Notes: generated by a model from the letters alone, not told the origin. 64,000 nucleotides of DNA from Megamerina dolium (GCA_963854835.1 OY978529.1:35646055-35710054), one strand, 5' to 3'; counted from the first letter of the stretch, positions 1 to 13,320 are shown. Numbers and translations: made by a program.

Positions 1-3000
1 AATGGCATGGTTGCCGAACTGGAACCAGTACCAAATGCCGTTGCCAATACTTGACTCAATTTGGCAACATAACGATATGGCAGATGGCGTGTGGCCAAGA
101 AGAAAATTACAGCAATTGTACCTGTAGAAATGAAACAAAATGATCAAATGAGATCAAGCAACAACAACAAATTATGGTCAACTTACCGAAACCATGCAAG
201 AATAAGCCCAACATTACGGTTATAAAATACCAACCCAACGATTGTATTGTGGCAGTAATAGATTCCATTTCAATAATTTTGGCAGCGATCAAAAAACCAA
301 CACCCAATGGTGAGATCCTGTATTTAATAAGTTGATGATATAAAAATAAAATAATTATTCACATTTACAATGGAATTGAATTTTGAACAAATATAAATAT
401 TTACCAAATAACCCATGATGTTATTGTCATCATGGCTTCACTCAATGTTGAGAAAAAATCTTGCAATAATTTACCCTTCTCACGCATACGACCGATTGTA
501 GCGCCCAAAACAACACTAAACATTACCAAACCCAATACATTGGAACCTTCACGTTGTGTCGATTTAAAATCCCATTTTTCCATTGGTACTACAACAATGA
601 ATAAATTCATATTTACAATTTTATGGATAATTTCAGCAAATAACTTACAAGCTGGTGATATTGTGGCATTTTCATAAATTTCGGTACGATACTGTAAAAA
701 AAAAAAGCAATAAGAATTTATAAGAATTTAATTTAAATATAGATTTTTTATAGAAATTTGGAAAATATTAAGCATAAGTAGATTAGTAAAATTCATATTG
801 AATTCACATTTCTTATGCAACTAAAACTTGGCAAAATTTTATGATTTTAAATATTTAATTCATTTTTCAGATGTTTTTTTTTTTTTTTCTAAAATTATTT
901 ATCAAGATGCCATGCTATTGTTATGAAGTTTTTAATGTTAGTATTAATATTTTTTGCTAACCAGGTCGCACTATTCCCCCAACTTATTTTTGAAAGTCTT
1001 GAAACATGGGTCTTCACATAGATCACAAGTTTTCAGCGGTTTGGAATTTCAACAAACTAAGATAATTGAAAAGTAAAGAAGCTCTCTAGAATCCTAATGC
1101 TATCTTTTAATTTTAGGTAAAATATCAAATGTATCAAAAATATCAAAATGTCTATCTGCCACTGTCAGTTTATCCAGCTATTCTCCGGATAACTTCCGTA
1201 ATTGTCAAACGATAGAGCTGAAAATTTGTATAGACGATTTTTTTTTGCCAGCGAGCGGATAAATTCGTATATGAGCCTAATCGCATGAAAACCGCGCCTA
1301 TCTCCCATACAAAAGTATGTTGTTGAATGTTGATTTTCACACTTAATGCATTAAAATATAAAAGATATCAAGCTGAAATTAGATACATATGATTATATTT
1401 ACTAATTACTATATACATACTCAAAAATCGGCTCAATCGTATAACTATCACATCCACCTCCCATACAAAAGTAAGCTGTAGAATGTGTGATTTTACACTT
1501 TCAAAGTGAAACTACGAAGTTATTGGGCTGAAATTTGCTTCATACGATTATATTTACCAACTAATCGATATATCTAAAATTGGTGTTCATCGGATAGGAA
1601 CCACGCCTATCTCCCGTAGAAAAATATGTTGTTGAATGTGTGTTGTTTTAGGCTTTACATGTGAAAATATAAAATTACCGAGCTGAAACTCTGTACATGC
1701 GATTATATTCACTACCTTAAATGCACTACCACGCCTACCTCCCAGAAAGCAAAAATCGCAAGTTTCTAACGCTTATGTTAAACCTGGTACAAGGTAAAGT
1801 AATACCGTCTTTTTAGAATGAGTTGAAATTTTCAACATTTTTTTAAGCATTTAATGCAATGAATGAACTGAAAAAATATGTGTAAACCTTGTTCTATGGT
1901 AGAGTAGGTATGTAGATGAATGAAAATATTTTGTACAATCTCAAAATTTCAAGTTAGCATTGGATAGTGAGTAAATTATTGATTGTTAAATGACGCATGA
2001 AATCGAAAAACGGGATTTTAACGATCAATTGAAATTTTGAGCATGCTAAAATTTAAAAAAAAAATAATTTTCTATTATACTCTATCAGGTCTAGCGTATT
2101 TTTAATGATGATGAAAAATGGCACAAATGTAATAGTACAAATCATACCCACCAGTGTAAATATGTATAATTGATGAGGATGTAAATATTATGAGGTACAT
2201 AACACATACCTTTGACATACATAGTATGACATACTATTTTGTTGAAAATGAATGAATGAATGAATGCAAAAACTAGCATATCTATGGTGATTATAAATAC
2301 AAAAAATTTGTTATATACATTGTTGAGCTATTCATAAACTTTTCAGTATACTGATCATACAATAATACTTATATACATAGTACTAATATAATTTGACATA
2401 GTGTGATCATTTCAATTGCTACTAATGGTCATTGAAATCTATATGTAGCATAATACAACGAATACTGAGCACCCCTTATGTTATTATTGCTGCTATGTTT
2501 AACAGATGACGTGCAAACAATGTATATATACATTTGTATGTTATGTTGCTGTAGGTAATTGTTGCAAACAAATAGTATTTTGCAATTGAAACCAAAAATA
2601 GTCACAATATTAGTTTCAAACAGCCAACTACTACTACTACTACTACTACTATTACTACTACTCTGACACATTAACCATCAGATATGATTTGATTGTATAT
2701 TTGCTTATTTATGGTTTAAATTTGATTAAGGAAAATGACAGATATTATATATAGAATGGTATGTATAGTGATATTGCTACAATGATACTACAACTATGAC
2801 TGCATATGTCATATGTAAATGTGTACACACTTTAGGTATGCTAATTCAGAAGAGCCCGCTTTTTTTTCGAATATGTTTATGTTGCCACAATAATTTAATT
2901 ATCTTTACACCCTGAAAAATTTAAATAAGATTTTTACATTGGTCGTACATATACTATTAAATCGTTTTAATTATCGACTAATGTAAAATAATTTTAATTT

Positions 3001-5788
3001 TATAATTAATAAATTAAGTTTATAAAATTCATATTTATACAAATATATAAATATTGTTCTTTAAGAGAAGAAATTAGGTTGGTCTGTGAGATTTTCAAAA
3101 GAAATTATTGTATACTTGCGCAATTTATTTAAAAAATCTATTTATTTGTAAAAAAAAAAACAAAATTGAATTGAACTTTGAAAAATTTATAATAAACCCG
3201 ACCCTTAGTTTTGACTTTGAACACTAGCTAATGATAATACAAAGTATAAATGATGGAGAAAACATTTAAAATGGGCAAACTCTTAATACTTCGTACTCTA
3301 AAGGAGCATATATGTATGTAATTTTGGTGAAATGCATTTGGCTGCAATATTCGAAAGAATCAATTGTATTAATTTTCGGCATATTGTATTTGGAACTTTT
3401 AACATTTTGGGCACATTTCATTATCATTTTAAGAATAATATTTGGAAAACTACTTGGAAATTTCATACAAGAAAAATACTCAGAAGTTGGTACATTAATC
3501 ATAGAATCTCAAGTATACGTGCGTTTAAAAGCTGGCTAAATTTTCATAGTAGACAACATTGTTATTCGTTGTTTGTATTAAAAGTAATAATAAACTTGCA
3601 CATGAGTGAAATTTCCGAAGAAATCTGCATTTGGTGTAAAAACATACAGAAAAATCTGTGCAGTTTATGGTGAGGAATGTAATGTGGAACTTTGGTTTAA
3701 TCGATTTCTTTCTGAAAATTTCGATGTGCAAGATGCAGCTCGCTCTGGCCGACCAATCACTGAAAAAGCCGATGATGCTCTGTAACTGGTGAATTTCGAG
3801 TATTATCCAAGCACTCAAGACATCGCAGATGTACTAAACGTAGATCAGAAAAATATTTTAAATCATTTGAAAAAGGCTGACTACTCAAGAAAACTCGATT
3901 TTTTGAGTGCCGCATGAATTAAAAATTTTATTTGATTGAATTTTCATCAATGACATGTTGTTAAAACGTAATAAAATCGCACCATTTCGAAAGCGAGAAT
4001 GAAAAACGCCAAAATTCGTGGACAAACCATTGCAAAGCTTGGACTTACGGCCAATAAGATTATGCTGAACGCACATATGGAGCGTTTGGTGTAGAACTAT
4101 TTATTATGAAGTACTACAGCCTGGCGCACTTCCTTGATGGGAAAAAAAACAACAAACAAAACAAAACAACAAAAGTTCTACACTCATAAAATCATGAAAT
4201 TACCGTAAAAATGGTAACATAGATAACAATGCATAATATGTCCTTGATTTAAATTAATTTTCAATAAAAATTTCATTCAAAAATTTCCCCAAAAAAAAAA
4301 TATAAAATTCTTTTTCTATTACCCATAATTAATTAAACAAATTTAACAAAATTTATATTAAAATAATTATTTACAGATGGTTTAAAGTATTTTTTTTTAA
4401 ATTCTATTATTTTTTAAATCTTCCTCTATTTGTCGGGAGCAGCAAGAGGCGCGAAAACGGGCATCCCTACAATATATGCACATTGTATGCGAATTATTTG
4501 TATATGTATACTTAGAATACGCACTGTACGCAAAACAAACATCAAACATTAAAAAAAAAAAAATTCCACAAATCTGCTGCAATCGAAATAACAGCACCCA
4601 ACAATCACAATGGATATTAAGATATTTAAACAATATGAAAATTCCCCTCAGTATAATTTATTCATATAACTGACTGGCTGGATTTTTTTTTTGCATTGTG
4701 AAATGAGAAGAACTAACTTTTTTTATTTGTACAATTTTCAATTAAATAATTGCATAAATTGATGATGGTTATATGTGTGCTATGATTATGATGGGATACC
4801 TACTTGTATGTAATTCTTCATGTTCTTGTTGATGACAATGCTGATACTGATGATGACAATGATGATGATGATTTGAACTGATTAAGAATAATGAAATATA
4901 TACAATATGTATGTATGTTCCTATATGCAGATGAAGTTTTTTTGTTTTTTTTTTTAATTTATTTTTGTAATAAAATTCTACAATTTATATTATGAGATTA
5001 CCTGAAACATTGTCGACTGGATAATGTTGTCGGTGAAAAGATTTCTAAAGGAAAATATTAAAAGGAAATATTTTAATAAATTCATAATTAATGTTCACTG
5101 AAGTAAGTGAAAGTGTTATCAGTCAGTTTTTAAACTAGTAAAAATACCATTCCACAGACTTGATCACTTTTATCTAACACTATATACCTTACTAAATCCA
5201 TAAGCGTATCAGGTGTTAATACTTTCGATGCTCGATCCACTGTATCGGAACGTTTTTCCACAATTTTAGCACCTTGACCTGGTCGTATGGTCGTCACCAG
5301 GCAAATACCCAATACAACAGCCATAATGGTTGTCGTAAAATAATAGGCATTCGCTCTAAATGATACAACAAAAAATAGTAAATATTAATAGTACAATTAA
5401 AAACCAACTTCTACTATTTATAATACCTACCTAAATGCAATTTTCCCCGACATACTCAAATCGAGACCACCAATAGCACTGGTAATTGACGATACCAACA
5501 ATGGTACAATGAGACATTTTAACATGCTGTATATGGAATATATATATATAAAATTAATCAATTAAATATCATTCAATTATTATCCTATAGAGTATAAAGT
5601 ATTTACCGCAGAAATATTTCTCCTGGAAATGATATATACATAATCTCACGTTTCGACCATTCACCAGTGCTATTCTTAATGATAAAACCGACTAGACCGC
5701 CTAGAAAAACACCAAGAACCGTTAACATAGTTAACGAATTCTCTTGCATGAATATTTTGAGTTTGGAGCCATTTTTCGGTCGCGTCAT
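1..5788 (-). CDS. Eaat1: Excitatory amino-acid (glutamate) transporter, 5' two-thirds, truncated by window edge
   Basis: Sodium-coupled glutamate/aspartate transporter of the plasma membrane (SLC1 family), which in flies clears glutamate, mainly in glia. Coding exons read on the minus strand: 5607-5788, 5431-5526, 5188-5355, 5002-5044, 405-691, 187-317 and 1-121. All have GT-AG borders and phases that join without a break, giving about 342 residues. Visible family marks are the first hydrophobic helix (residues about 19-38), YISFPGEIFLRMLK and the following TM2, YYFTTTIMAVVLG in TM3, FSVVLGATIG in TM4, the SWVIWISPLGV segment, and the serine-rich HP1 loop AFGTGSSSATMP at the left edge. The later NMDG/HP2/TM8 part lies outside the window. 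The start at 5788 is the first ATG; an in-frame TAA lies upstream with no other ATG between. Eaat1 rather than Eaat2 is inferred from overall resemblance to the EAAT1-3 type. Confidence 0.93.
1200..1765 (+). repeat. 153-bp-family tandem repeat, array A (about 4 units)
   Basis: Repeated block with anchor CTCCCATACAAAAGTA at 1302, 1457, about 1610 (CTCCCGTAGAAAA) and about 1739 (degenerate). Each anchor is followed by TGTTGAATGT, a CACACTT run, an ATATAAA run and a GCTGAAA motif. Spacing is about 155, 153 and 129 bp. Same family and orientation as array B (6730-7670), inverse to array C (27540-29095). Units are strongly diverged. Confidence 0.7.
2627..2662. repeat. CTA trinucleotide microsatellite
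   Basis: About a dozen CTA units with one ATT interruption, inside the large Eaat intron. Confidence 0.9.
3600..4130 (+). pseudogene. Decayed mariner transposase (irritans-like)
   Basis: Conceptual translation around 3640-3785 gives a mariner DNA-binding region: VELWFNRFLSENFDVQDAAR, then SGRPITEKADDA. After a stop comes DIADVLNVDQKNILNHLKKA with a degraded linker (3815-3900). A further piece around 3995-4050 resembles the catalytic-domain stretch ending GQTIAKLGLTANKIML. Several stops, frameshifts and a missing middle show it is dead. It sits antisense to the host gene in an intron. Terminal repeats were not identified. Confidence 0.7.
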
Positions 5789-6725
5789 TTTGTAGCTGCA
5801 GTCCTTGGTGTTTCTACACCACTTGATCCCGTATTGGCTGGTACGTTAAGTAATTTGTGTGTGTGTGTGTGTGTTTGTGCTTTATCTCTCCTTTCAAGCA
5901 CTTTCTTGTGATCAATCGAATTGATCAATCAATGTGCGTTTTTATATTGTAAACCAGCAAATTCCAAATTCAAAAACGAGCACTGTAAGAAAAGAATAAA
6001 CATTTTTATAATCACTCCTATCACGCAAGTCGATAGTATGTATAGTCGACTAAAATTTTCGAACATTGAATTAAGCAATTTAACACTTAATTCAACACGA
6101 TTTAACACTTTTTTTTATTTTCTGATTTTAAACTAAACATTTATCCAGATTTTTATTTGGTTTTGATTACTAAATTTTGCTTAGTTTTTTTTTCACTTTC
6201 AATTTTTTGGGAGAAAAAAATATTTTTTGAATTTTTATTTGCTAGTAAGAAATTAGTAAAAAATATTGCCTATTATAAATTAGGATTTTTGGTTTCAATA
6301 GATTGATTAATCTATGTTTCAAAGTAAGATTTGTTGCAAAAATGTCATTTCGAAATTAACAATTATGACGCACTCAAATAACAATTAAATTGGTTTTATA
6401 ATAACAAAAAACTTATTTTACAGCGTATGACTTTGTTAAATAACTCTGGAATATTTTTTTTTCACTTTCTTCAAATGTTCGATATTAAAAAAAAAATTTC
6501 GAAGTGACTTTGAAGCGAAAAAAAATAACAATCTGCATAAAAGTTTTATAACAAAACCATGTTGTTGTGTTACTTAAGAAAATGTTTACATTTTTATTCA
6601 TGGTTGTTGTGCAAATTTTAGTAAAATTCTTAGTGTTTAAAGTATAAGTTTGAAATAGAAATTGATTCTATTGAATATGCAATTACGCTTACTTCCCGAT
6701 AATTTAGAACTATAGGTTGAGCATA
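5789..6725. other. Upstream flank of the Eaat gene
   Basis: Presumed 5' UTR/promoter side of the minus-strand Eaat gene. It contains a GT microsatellite (about 5855-5874), two TGATCA hexamers near 5910-5928 and A/T-rich DNA. I could not fix a transcription start or an upstream non-coding exon. Confidence 0.4.
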
Positions 6726-6729
6726 AAGT

Positions 6730-7670
6730 TTACTTCACATACGAAAATAAGTTTTTTTCACATTTTTGAGATAAAAATATAAAGATATCGGACTGATAGT
6801 CGGTACACAAAATCACTTTTACCAATACGCAAGTGTATGTCTAACAAAGGTCACGCCAAGCACCCATACAAAAATGTTGTTTCGAAAGTATATTTCCACA
6901 CTTAAATATGACAATATTAAGCTATCGGTTTGAGATTTGGCACATATAATTTTTTTGATCAACGAACAATTATATTAGAAATTTGGCTTTTTCGGTTGAA
7001 TATCACGACTATTTCCCATACAAAAGTATGCTTTCGAAAGTATATTTTCACACTTTCATGGCGAAAATATGTACCCAATAGGTTAAACTTTGCCACACAT
7101 CGTTTCATTTATCAATGAATAATTATACTCGAAAATTGGCATTATCGAATGTATATTACACCCACTTTCCATATAAAAGTCCGTTTTCGAAGGTATAATT
7201 TCACCCTTTCAACACGAATATATAAAGCTACTGGTCTGAAATTCGGCTTTCAAGATTGTTTTTACCATTAAACGAGTGTGTTTAAAAATTGATGTTATCG
7301 AATGAATATTAAGTCTACCTCGCATAGGAAAGTATGTTTTCGAACATGTATTTTCACACTTTGAACACACTTTGAACACAAAAATATAAAGCTATCGTGC
7401 TGAAATTTGACACATAAAACTATTTTCACCAATTACCAAGTATATTCGAAAGTGAACACTATCTGATTAATAAAAAGCATAATTTCCATACAAAAATATA
7501 TTTTCGAAATTATATTTTCCCACTTTGTACGATAAAATATAAAGCTATTTTATCGAAACTCTGCACACAATATTACTTTTATCAAGGAACGCGTATATTA
7601 ACAAATAAATGATTTCACACAAAAACCACGCCTACCTCCCATACAAAAGTGTATTTTTTCGAACATACAT
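6730..7670 (+). repeat. 153-bp-family tandem repeat, array B (about 6-7 units)
   Basis: Anchors of the CCCATACAAAAGTATG type at about 6737, 6862, 7014, 7168, 7321, 7485 and 7638, with spacings near 125, 152, 154, 153, 164 and 153 bp. Each is followed by TTTTCGAA, a CACACTTT run, ATATAAAGCTAT, CTGAAATTTGGCACA and a TTTTTATCAA-type stretch. The 164-bp unit carries a short internal duplication (ACACTTTGA repeated at about 7358-7378). Confidence 0.8.
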
Positions 7671-7674
7671 ATAA

Positions 7675-9340
7675 TAGACATATGTATGTTTGCGATAGTG
7701 GAGGATATCTAAGCTGTGTTATTTTGAAGTTAATTAATTTAATTTAATTTTTTTTTTTCGACAAAATCAAAACGTTTATTCAATAAAATCTTTCGAAGTT
7801 TTTAAACTTTTTTCAATTTCATTTTTTTTTATTAATTTTGTAATTAACTTTTATTTATTATTTAAATATCACACTTGCCACATTAAATCTTTAATATTAA
7901 ATTTTATTTTATAATTTATTCATTCATTCGACAAAATATTATTACTTTTCATTTATTTATAATATTTATAATAATATGTTTTCTTGTTTTTAATTTTAAT
8001 TTTAACCAAAAACAAACACAAATTACGGTCTTGTACAATAAAATGCAATTAAATAAATTATAAACACATGGACATTCAATTGTCTAAAAAATTTTCCTCT
8101 TATCACAATATGAACGAATAGTTGTTGTTGTTGTTGTTGTTATTGCGAAAATATATTTGTGTTAAGTTTTTATTAATATCCTTTTTTATGATTGCATATA
8201 TAACAGTTAAATTACCAAGCGCGCCTAAAAGTACGCTTTTATACGCGCGCGCTGCACATTATCCGACTCGATACAGATTGAAACAACTAAATTGGCAAAT
8301 AAGATATGAGGGTACTAAAACAGTTTCGTTATACGAAATAAATGATGAAAAAAAAGAAATAAATATGTAACTACATTGAATACATAAAAAATAAAATAAG
8401 AAAATCAAAAAAATGTTTTTTTCAATTTTTATTACTTCACTTAACGACGTATCAACGGCGACTAATTGCGAGTTAAATTTTTGCGCGCCCAACAAAATGA
8501 TTTTCCATTGATAGTGAATACTAGCTACATGCCTACATATACTTGTATACCTTACTTAGTATATAGCTTGAATAGAACAAATACGAATAATATCAACAAC
8601 AATACTCAGTACAACAATAAGCCACCCCAAAAAGTTGACGAATACATTCGTACACACACACACATACGTAATTTTATATATATTCACGCTTTTGCTTTTA
8701 GTTATGTTTTACATTGAATATTCATATGAGCGTGTGTAGGTATTTATTGTTTGTGTAAGAGTATGATTTTTATTCAAATCAAATAGCATTGTTGATACCA
8801 TTCACTCGTTCGTTTAAGCTGTTCCACTCATTTTGTTTGCTCGTACATTTGCACGATCGTTCTACGGTACTTGTAAATACAAACACATTTGAGAGTCTTA
8901 GATAAATGCTCTGCCATCTGTTAAAGCATATAGGTACGAATAAAAGCCGGACATACCACGTTGATTATCATGATTTTTTCATTTTTTTTTTATTTTTTCC
9001 AGTTGACTTTGAATATCACTCTCGTGTAAAAAAAAACAACAACAAAGCTACTGTGAAACATTTCTCATGTTGATTGTAAACAGCGATGCTGCTGAGTGAT
9101 CTTCATATCACAAGCATCATGGAGAGGAAAACTAAAACCGGATGATATACTCAGCAATAAATACATTGATATATGAACTAAGTATCAGAAATGCTTTAGA
9201 GAACTGACGTATGTATACTAGGTGCCTATAATGATAATGATCCTCTCGGTTGATATTACATCACTGCATTGCTGATTCAAGCCAGCACTATTTTATTGTA
9301 TGACGACTGTATTCCCATATTGCACAGTGGTTGGTGTGAG
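7675..9340. other. A/T-rich intergenic DNA
   Basis: No gene recognised. Contains a GTT run (8122-8142) and a short CA run near 8655. Short open frames here lack any family resemblance. Confidence 0.5.
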
Positions 9341-9349
9341 CAAAAAAAA

Positions 9350-10450
9350 AAAATGGTTTTTATTTGGTTGGAATTAATATTTTTCGAAAATCAATTTTTG
9401 AAAAAAAAAAATGAAATTATACAATACATGTTTCCCCATACAAATTTTTTCAGAATTTCCAAGTTATTCGAGTAAAATAGTATTTTCGAACTTTTTTGCT
9501 AGTAAATTTTGGACTTTGAGGTTCGAAAATCATATGTATAAGAACCAAAAAAAAAAAAATTGTAGAAGTTGTGATTTTCGATGTACACTAAAAGACCAGG
9601 ATATATATATAGAGATATGAATATTTTTCGAAAATCGATTTTTGAAAAACCAAGAAATTTTTGCTGTTGATATTCCAAAAATTTGTTCCATGCTAATTTT
9701 AGAAATGCCTCATAAATTTATTTATAATTTATTTTCAAACTACATTTAGTAATAAACTTTGAATGATATTTAGAAGTTGAATTTTAATTTTGTGGCTTAA
9801 AAATTGCACTTTTGAAAAAAAAAAACTGAATCACATCACATCAACTTAATTATGATGTACTAAAAAACTAATATATGTGTAGGTGCCAGGGTTGAAAATA
9901 ATACGAACATTTGGAAAAAAATCATAAAATAGGAATATTAAATGTTAATCAATGATTTTCGAATACTGAAAAATTTGTTGAAAAATCGATTTTGTGAAAA
10001 AAAAATTAGATATTGAGGATAAAGTTATTCGAATCAAACTTCGTTTTCGTACTTTGAAGTTTGACATTTATTTGACCTTTGCAAAAATTGATTATCAAAT
10101 ATGAATATTAGTCGACAAATCTTAATCAATGATTTTCGAATACTGAAAAATTTGTTGAAAAATCCATTTTTTTGAAAAAAAAAAAAATGAGATAATGAGG
10201 TTAAAGTTATTCGAATCAAACTCCATTTTCGTACTTTCAAATTTGACATTTACTTGGCCTATGCAAAAAATTCTAATCAAATGCGAATATTGGCCGACAC
10301 ATATTGATTACCGGCATTGGAATATTCATAGGTATACAAAAAAATATTTTTCAAAAATCGATTTTTAAAAAAGAAAAAGAACTATTCATAGAAATACAAA
10401 AAAAAAAATTTTTTTCGAAAATCAATTTTAACGAAATCATAGATGTTGAG
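9350..10450 (+). repeat. Tandem repeat array E (period about 177 bp)
   Basis: The motif AATGATTTTCGAATACTG occurs at 9951 and 10128 (177 bp apart) with matching flanks: a GATTTTT..GAAAAA run, AAAGTTATTCGAATCAAACT, TCGTACTTT and TTTGACATTTA. A weaker third unit follows near 10300 and a diverged one lies around 9360-9520. The two central units are clearly alike; the outer ones are degenerate. Confidence 0.75.
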
Positions 10451-10459
10451 GCTAGAAAA

Positions 10460-12260
10460 ATGTATGTCATTCAAACATCTAAATTAATTACTTAAAACAT
10501 TTTTTTAAAGATATTTCGAATTTTCAATCAATTTTCGAATACGCCTAATATTTCCTTGTTTTACGGGTCAAAAAACACTAATTTATATAGCGCCTCTAGA
10601 AAAATGTTCTAGAGAAGTTGGAAAATGATTTTCTAATTTAAAGAATTTTACTAGTAGGAGTTCTCCACTTTCAAATCAACGTAAATGTTGAATAGTGTTT
10701 TTTTTTTCATTTCATTAATAATTTTTTGATATTGAATTCTATGTCACTGGAGCTACTCTATTTTTCCCATTTTTTGATTTTTTTTTTTTGTGTAATCCGC
10801 ACCACTGTGCCTTGTTTCGAATACTACCACGGTAATGATCATTGTCGTTACAACCATTCTATCGGTGTACACCTCAGCATTAGTATTCAAGTCCAAAGTT
10901 CAATTGCTTAGAAAATAATAACAACAACGAAAGAAGGGGAGAAGGATGGAGAAGAAAAAGAATTAGCAAAATAAGAAGAATATCAGTGGCAGTGGCAATC
11001 GCTTTGGCAGCGTCATCAGCAGTAGCGACAGCAGCATTAGCAACAAATGATCATGTCACGATCTTGCCACTATGAGAATCAGCACCAACAGCTAGAATAA
11101 TATGTAGATAGCGCCAAAATGACTGCCACAACGTATACGATATTGATGCATGAATATAGTTGTAGTGTGATGATCACTTACTTATACCACATACTAGTAT
11201 TATATAGATACAAGCACATGCACTTGTCAGACACTTGCACCTATTCACGTATGTATGTATTTATTACATTAAGAGTATGATCGGATGTAGTAGATAAACG
11301 CATGCCACTCGCGTCTATCTAAATATTATACTCGTACATTTGTTAGCATATAGTATACCATACTTGTTTGTATTTATCTCATATCAATTTGTGCAACAAG
11401 CATATTCAACAAATTGAATGATGCGAAACATGATGATAATCGTTCTTGTTATTATTTTAGTGTTGTTTTCATTTCATCACACCGTGTATGTGACTGTGTG
11501 CGTGGCGTGTTGTGAATTTAATGGAATTTATTTAAATAATATACTTGTATTAAACAAAATATTCGCTCACGTACTTATAACAATTTGCATGAGTGATACG
11601 AGTAGTGTATTCATATACGATATTTCCTCAACAGGATGATTCAATAAGAGTTAGTTGGTTTCATATTCAAATTAAATAGTCGGCATTTTTCAACTGCACA
11701 CAGCAGTAAGCTCAATTACTTGTACTTATATTGAAATTTTTGCAAATGTGTAAGCAATTTATTTAAAAATAAATATTTACGCTATTTACTTATGTAAATT
11801 TATCTCAGTGAAAGTAATGCATAGGCTTACTTAGGTGCTGCAATAAACCCACTTAGAGGATCTACTCTATAAAGGCTAAGCATCATTTGGTTTATTTGCC
11901 CAATATCTCAAATAATATTGCACGTAATTTATCACACAAAAACATTGCATGGCGTCAATTCGTAGCATCCTGAAGGCCAAGCAACGCCACCAAACCGATT
12001 AAATATGTGATTATTGAAGTTCGAACAATTTTCGTAGGAATACAGAATATTGTGCAGAAAGTAATGTCTAACCAGCAAATAGTTGGGCGCTGTCGATCTG
12101 AGGCTTTCTCTAAGGTCTAGCATAGTATAAAAATTTGTTCTATGATAGATTTAGTATCGCTTATGTCGCTTATACTCCTCAATAATTTGATTGGACCCAA
12201 CTTTTTCTCCAAAATCTAATTTAGTATAAAAAATATATTCTATGATAGTTTTAGTATCGC
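10460..12260. other. Intergenic DNA without recognised gene
   Basis: A/T-rich sequence. A low-complexity GAA/GCA-rich stretch lies at about 10920-11060; its longest frame lacks an ATG. TTCTATGATAG followed by TTTAGTATCGCTTA recurs near 12139 and 12238. Nothing else supported. Confidence 0.4.
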
Positions 12261-12264
12261 TTAG

Positions 12265-12595
12265 AAGATCTTGTCGTTCGTGCCTCTTCTCAAATGATGC
12301 TAAGGGGATTCATGTCATTTCAGATTTTGACGCAAACAGTGTGATCTCCTTTTTTGTATCTGGCCCAGAACACACTGAGCTTGGTGCAGAGTTCACTAAA
12401 GTTCCAGTCTTCGGGCATGTTTTCGTCCCATCATATTTGGCTTAGAGCTTGAGCCATAAGAAGAGCACCAGCTTCGATCTTAAGCAACTCGGAAGCCAGG
12501 CCATCATCATCTGCATCCTTGATGTTCTTCCAAATTTTAAGGGCTATTCTGATACCATTTAATTCGGGTGGGCTTTGGAATATAACCTCCATTCA
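12265..12595 (-). pseudogene. Reverse-transcriptase fragment of an RTE-type non-LTR retrotransposon
   Basis: Minus-strand translation reads PPELNGIRIALKIWKN, then DGLASELLK, and after an in-frame stop WDENMPEDWN and KKGDHTVC. These match the start of RTE-type reverse transcriptases (conserved DGL..ELLK, MP.DW, .KKGD blocks). Internal stops and loss of both ends make it a relic. It may belong to the same family as the RTE tail at 23313-23915; that is inference. Confidence 0.65.
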
Positions 12596-13024
12596 GGCTC
12601 ATAATTTTCCCATAGAGTTTTCAAGCCTCATTGCGGTCTGTACAGCTCTCGATCTTGTAACGCTCATCCATTTCAAATGAAACACCTTCTTGGGCCTTAA
12701 AAGACGTCGCTCCCCACTTCTTTGTGTGTCGTGCAATAAATTAGATCTAGATTAGATACTAGTAGTAATAATCAATTATGTAATTCGAAATCTATTTATT
12801 CGAAAAATAAAAATGGGAACACATCCCATTTGAACGTTGCTATCGAATCCGAGGTTGCTTTGACTTCACCAAGTCGAATTTCGTGCCGGAGTTGAAAAAG
12901 TGGATATCCTTTCAATTTTATAAAAATATCAGTTTTGTAATAGTGCTCTTCTAAAGGTTGCGCGAAATGTTAGGGAAGCAGAATTAATAGGGATTGGCTA
13001 TACAAATCATTAGGTTATGTGGCT

Positions 13025-13051
13025 GCTCTCTCTCTCTCTCTCTCTCTCTCT
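13025..13051. repeat. CT microsatellite at the SINE tail
   Basis: About 13 CT units directly adjoining the tail end of the SINE relic at 13053-13320; such simple-sequence tails are common for tRNA-derived SINEs. Confidence 0.85.
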
Positions 13052-13052
13052 G

Positions 13053-13320
13053 AGAGGACACACTTAGATCAGAAAGGTCCATCGTGATACCACCGAACTT
13101 CTCTTCCAATACTGTTGTGCTTGTTAAATTTCGACAGCATTAGGAGGGATCTACTTATATTAGCCGGTCCTGAACGGCAGAACCTTTCACTTTAACTTAG
13201 TTTTTGTCACACAGCTCTTTTAGGAAGCATTTTTACAAATTGTTACTGCCGGAAAAATTGCCAATTCTTGCCGGCAGGTGGGTACCGTTCGAAAGAAAAA
13301 TCTTGACAAAAATTATAAGA
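13053..13320 (-). mobile_element. SINE body relic, head missing
   Basis: Minus-strand match to the body of the SINE at 55649-55984. Shared blocks include CGAACGGTACCCACCTGCC, GCCGGCA, a GTTCTGCCGTTC block, CACAACAGTA and GGAAGAGAAG. The tRNA-like head with A and B boxes is absent, so this is a 5'-truncated or decayed copy. Confidence 0.7.

Larger units (their letters stand above)
692..5001 (-). other. Large Eaat intron (4.3 kb)
   Basis: Intron between the 43-nt exon (5002-5044) and the exon at 405-691. Donor and acceptor are canonical on the minus strand. It contains a degenerate 153-bp-type tandem array (1200-1765), a CTA microsatellite and a decayed mariner transposase (3600-4130, opposite strand). 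Short ATGA and GAT runs also occur near 2253 and 4850. No other coding exon was recognised inside it. Confidence 0.85.

Noticed and set aside
3332..3673. 113-codon plus-strand frame
   Set aside because: Overlaps another frame and the front of the mariner relic; the mariner reading uses other frames.
10895..11095. Possible exon with Ala/Ser/Val-rich stretch near 10980-11060
   Set aside because: No ATG, no convincing splice sites and low-complexity GCA/GAA content.
12242..12445. Plus-strand open frame
   Set aside because: Antisense to an RTE reverse-transcriptase relic that explains the sequence better.
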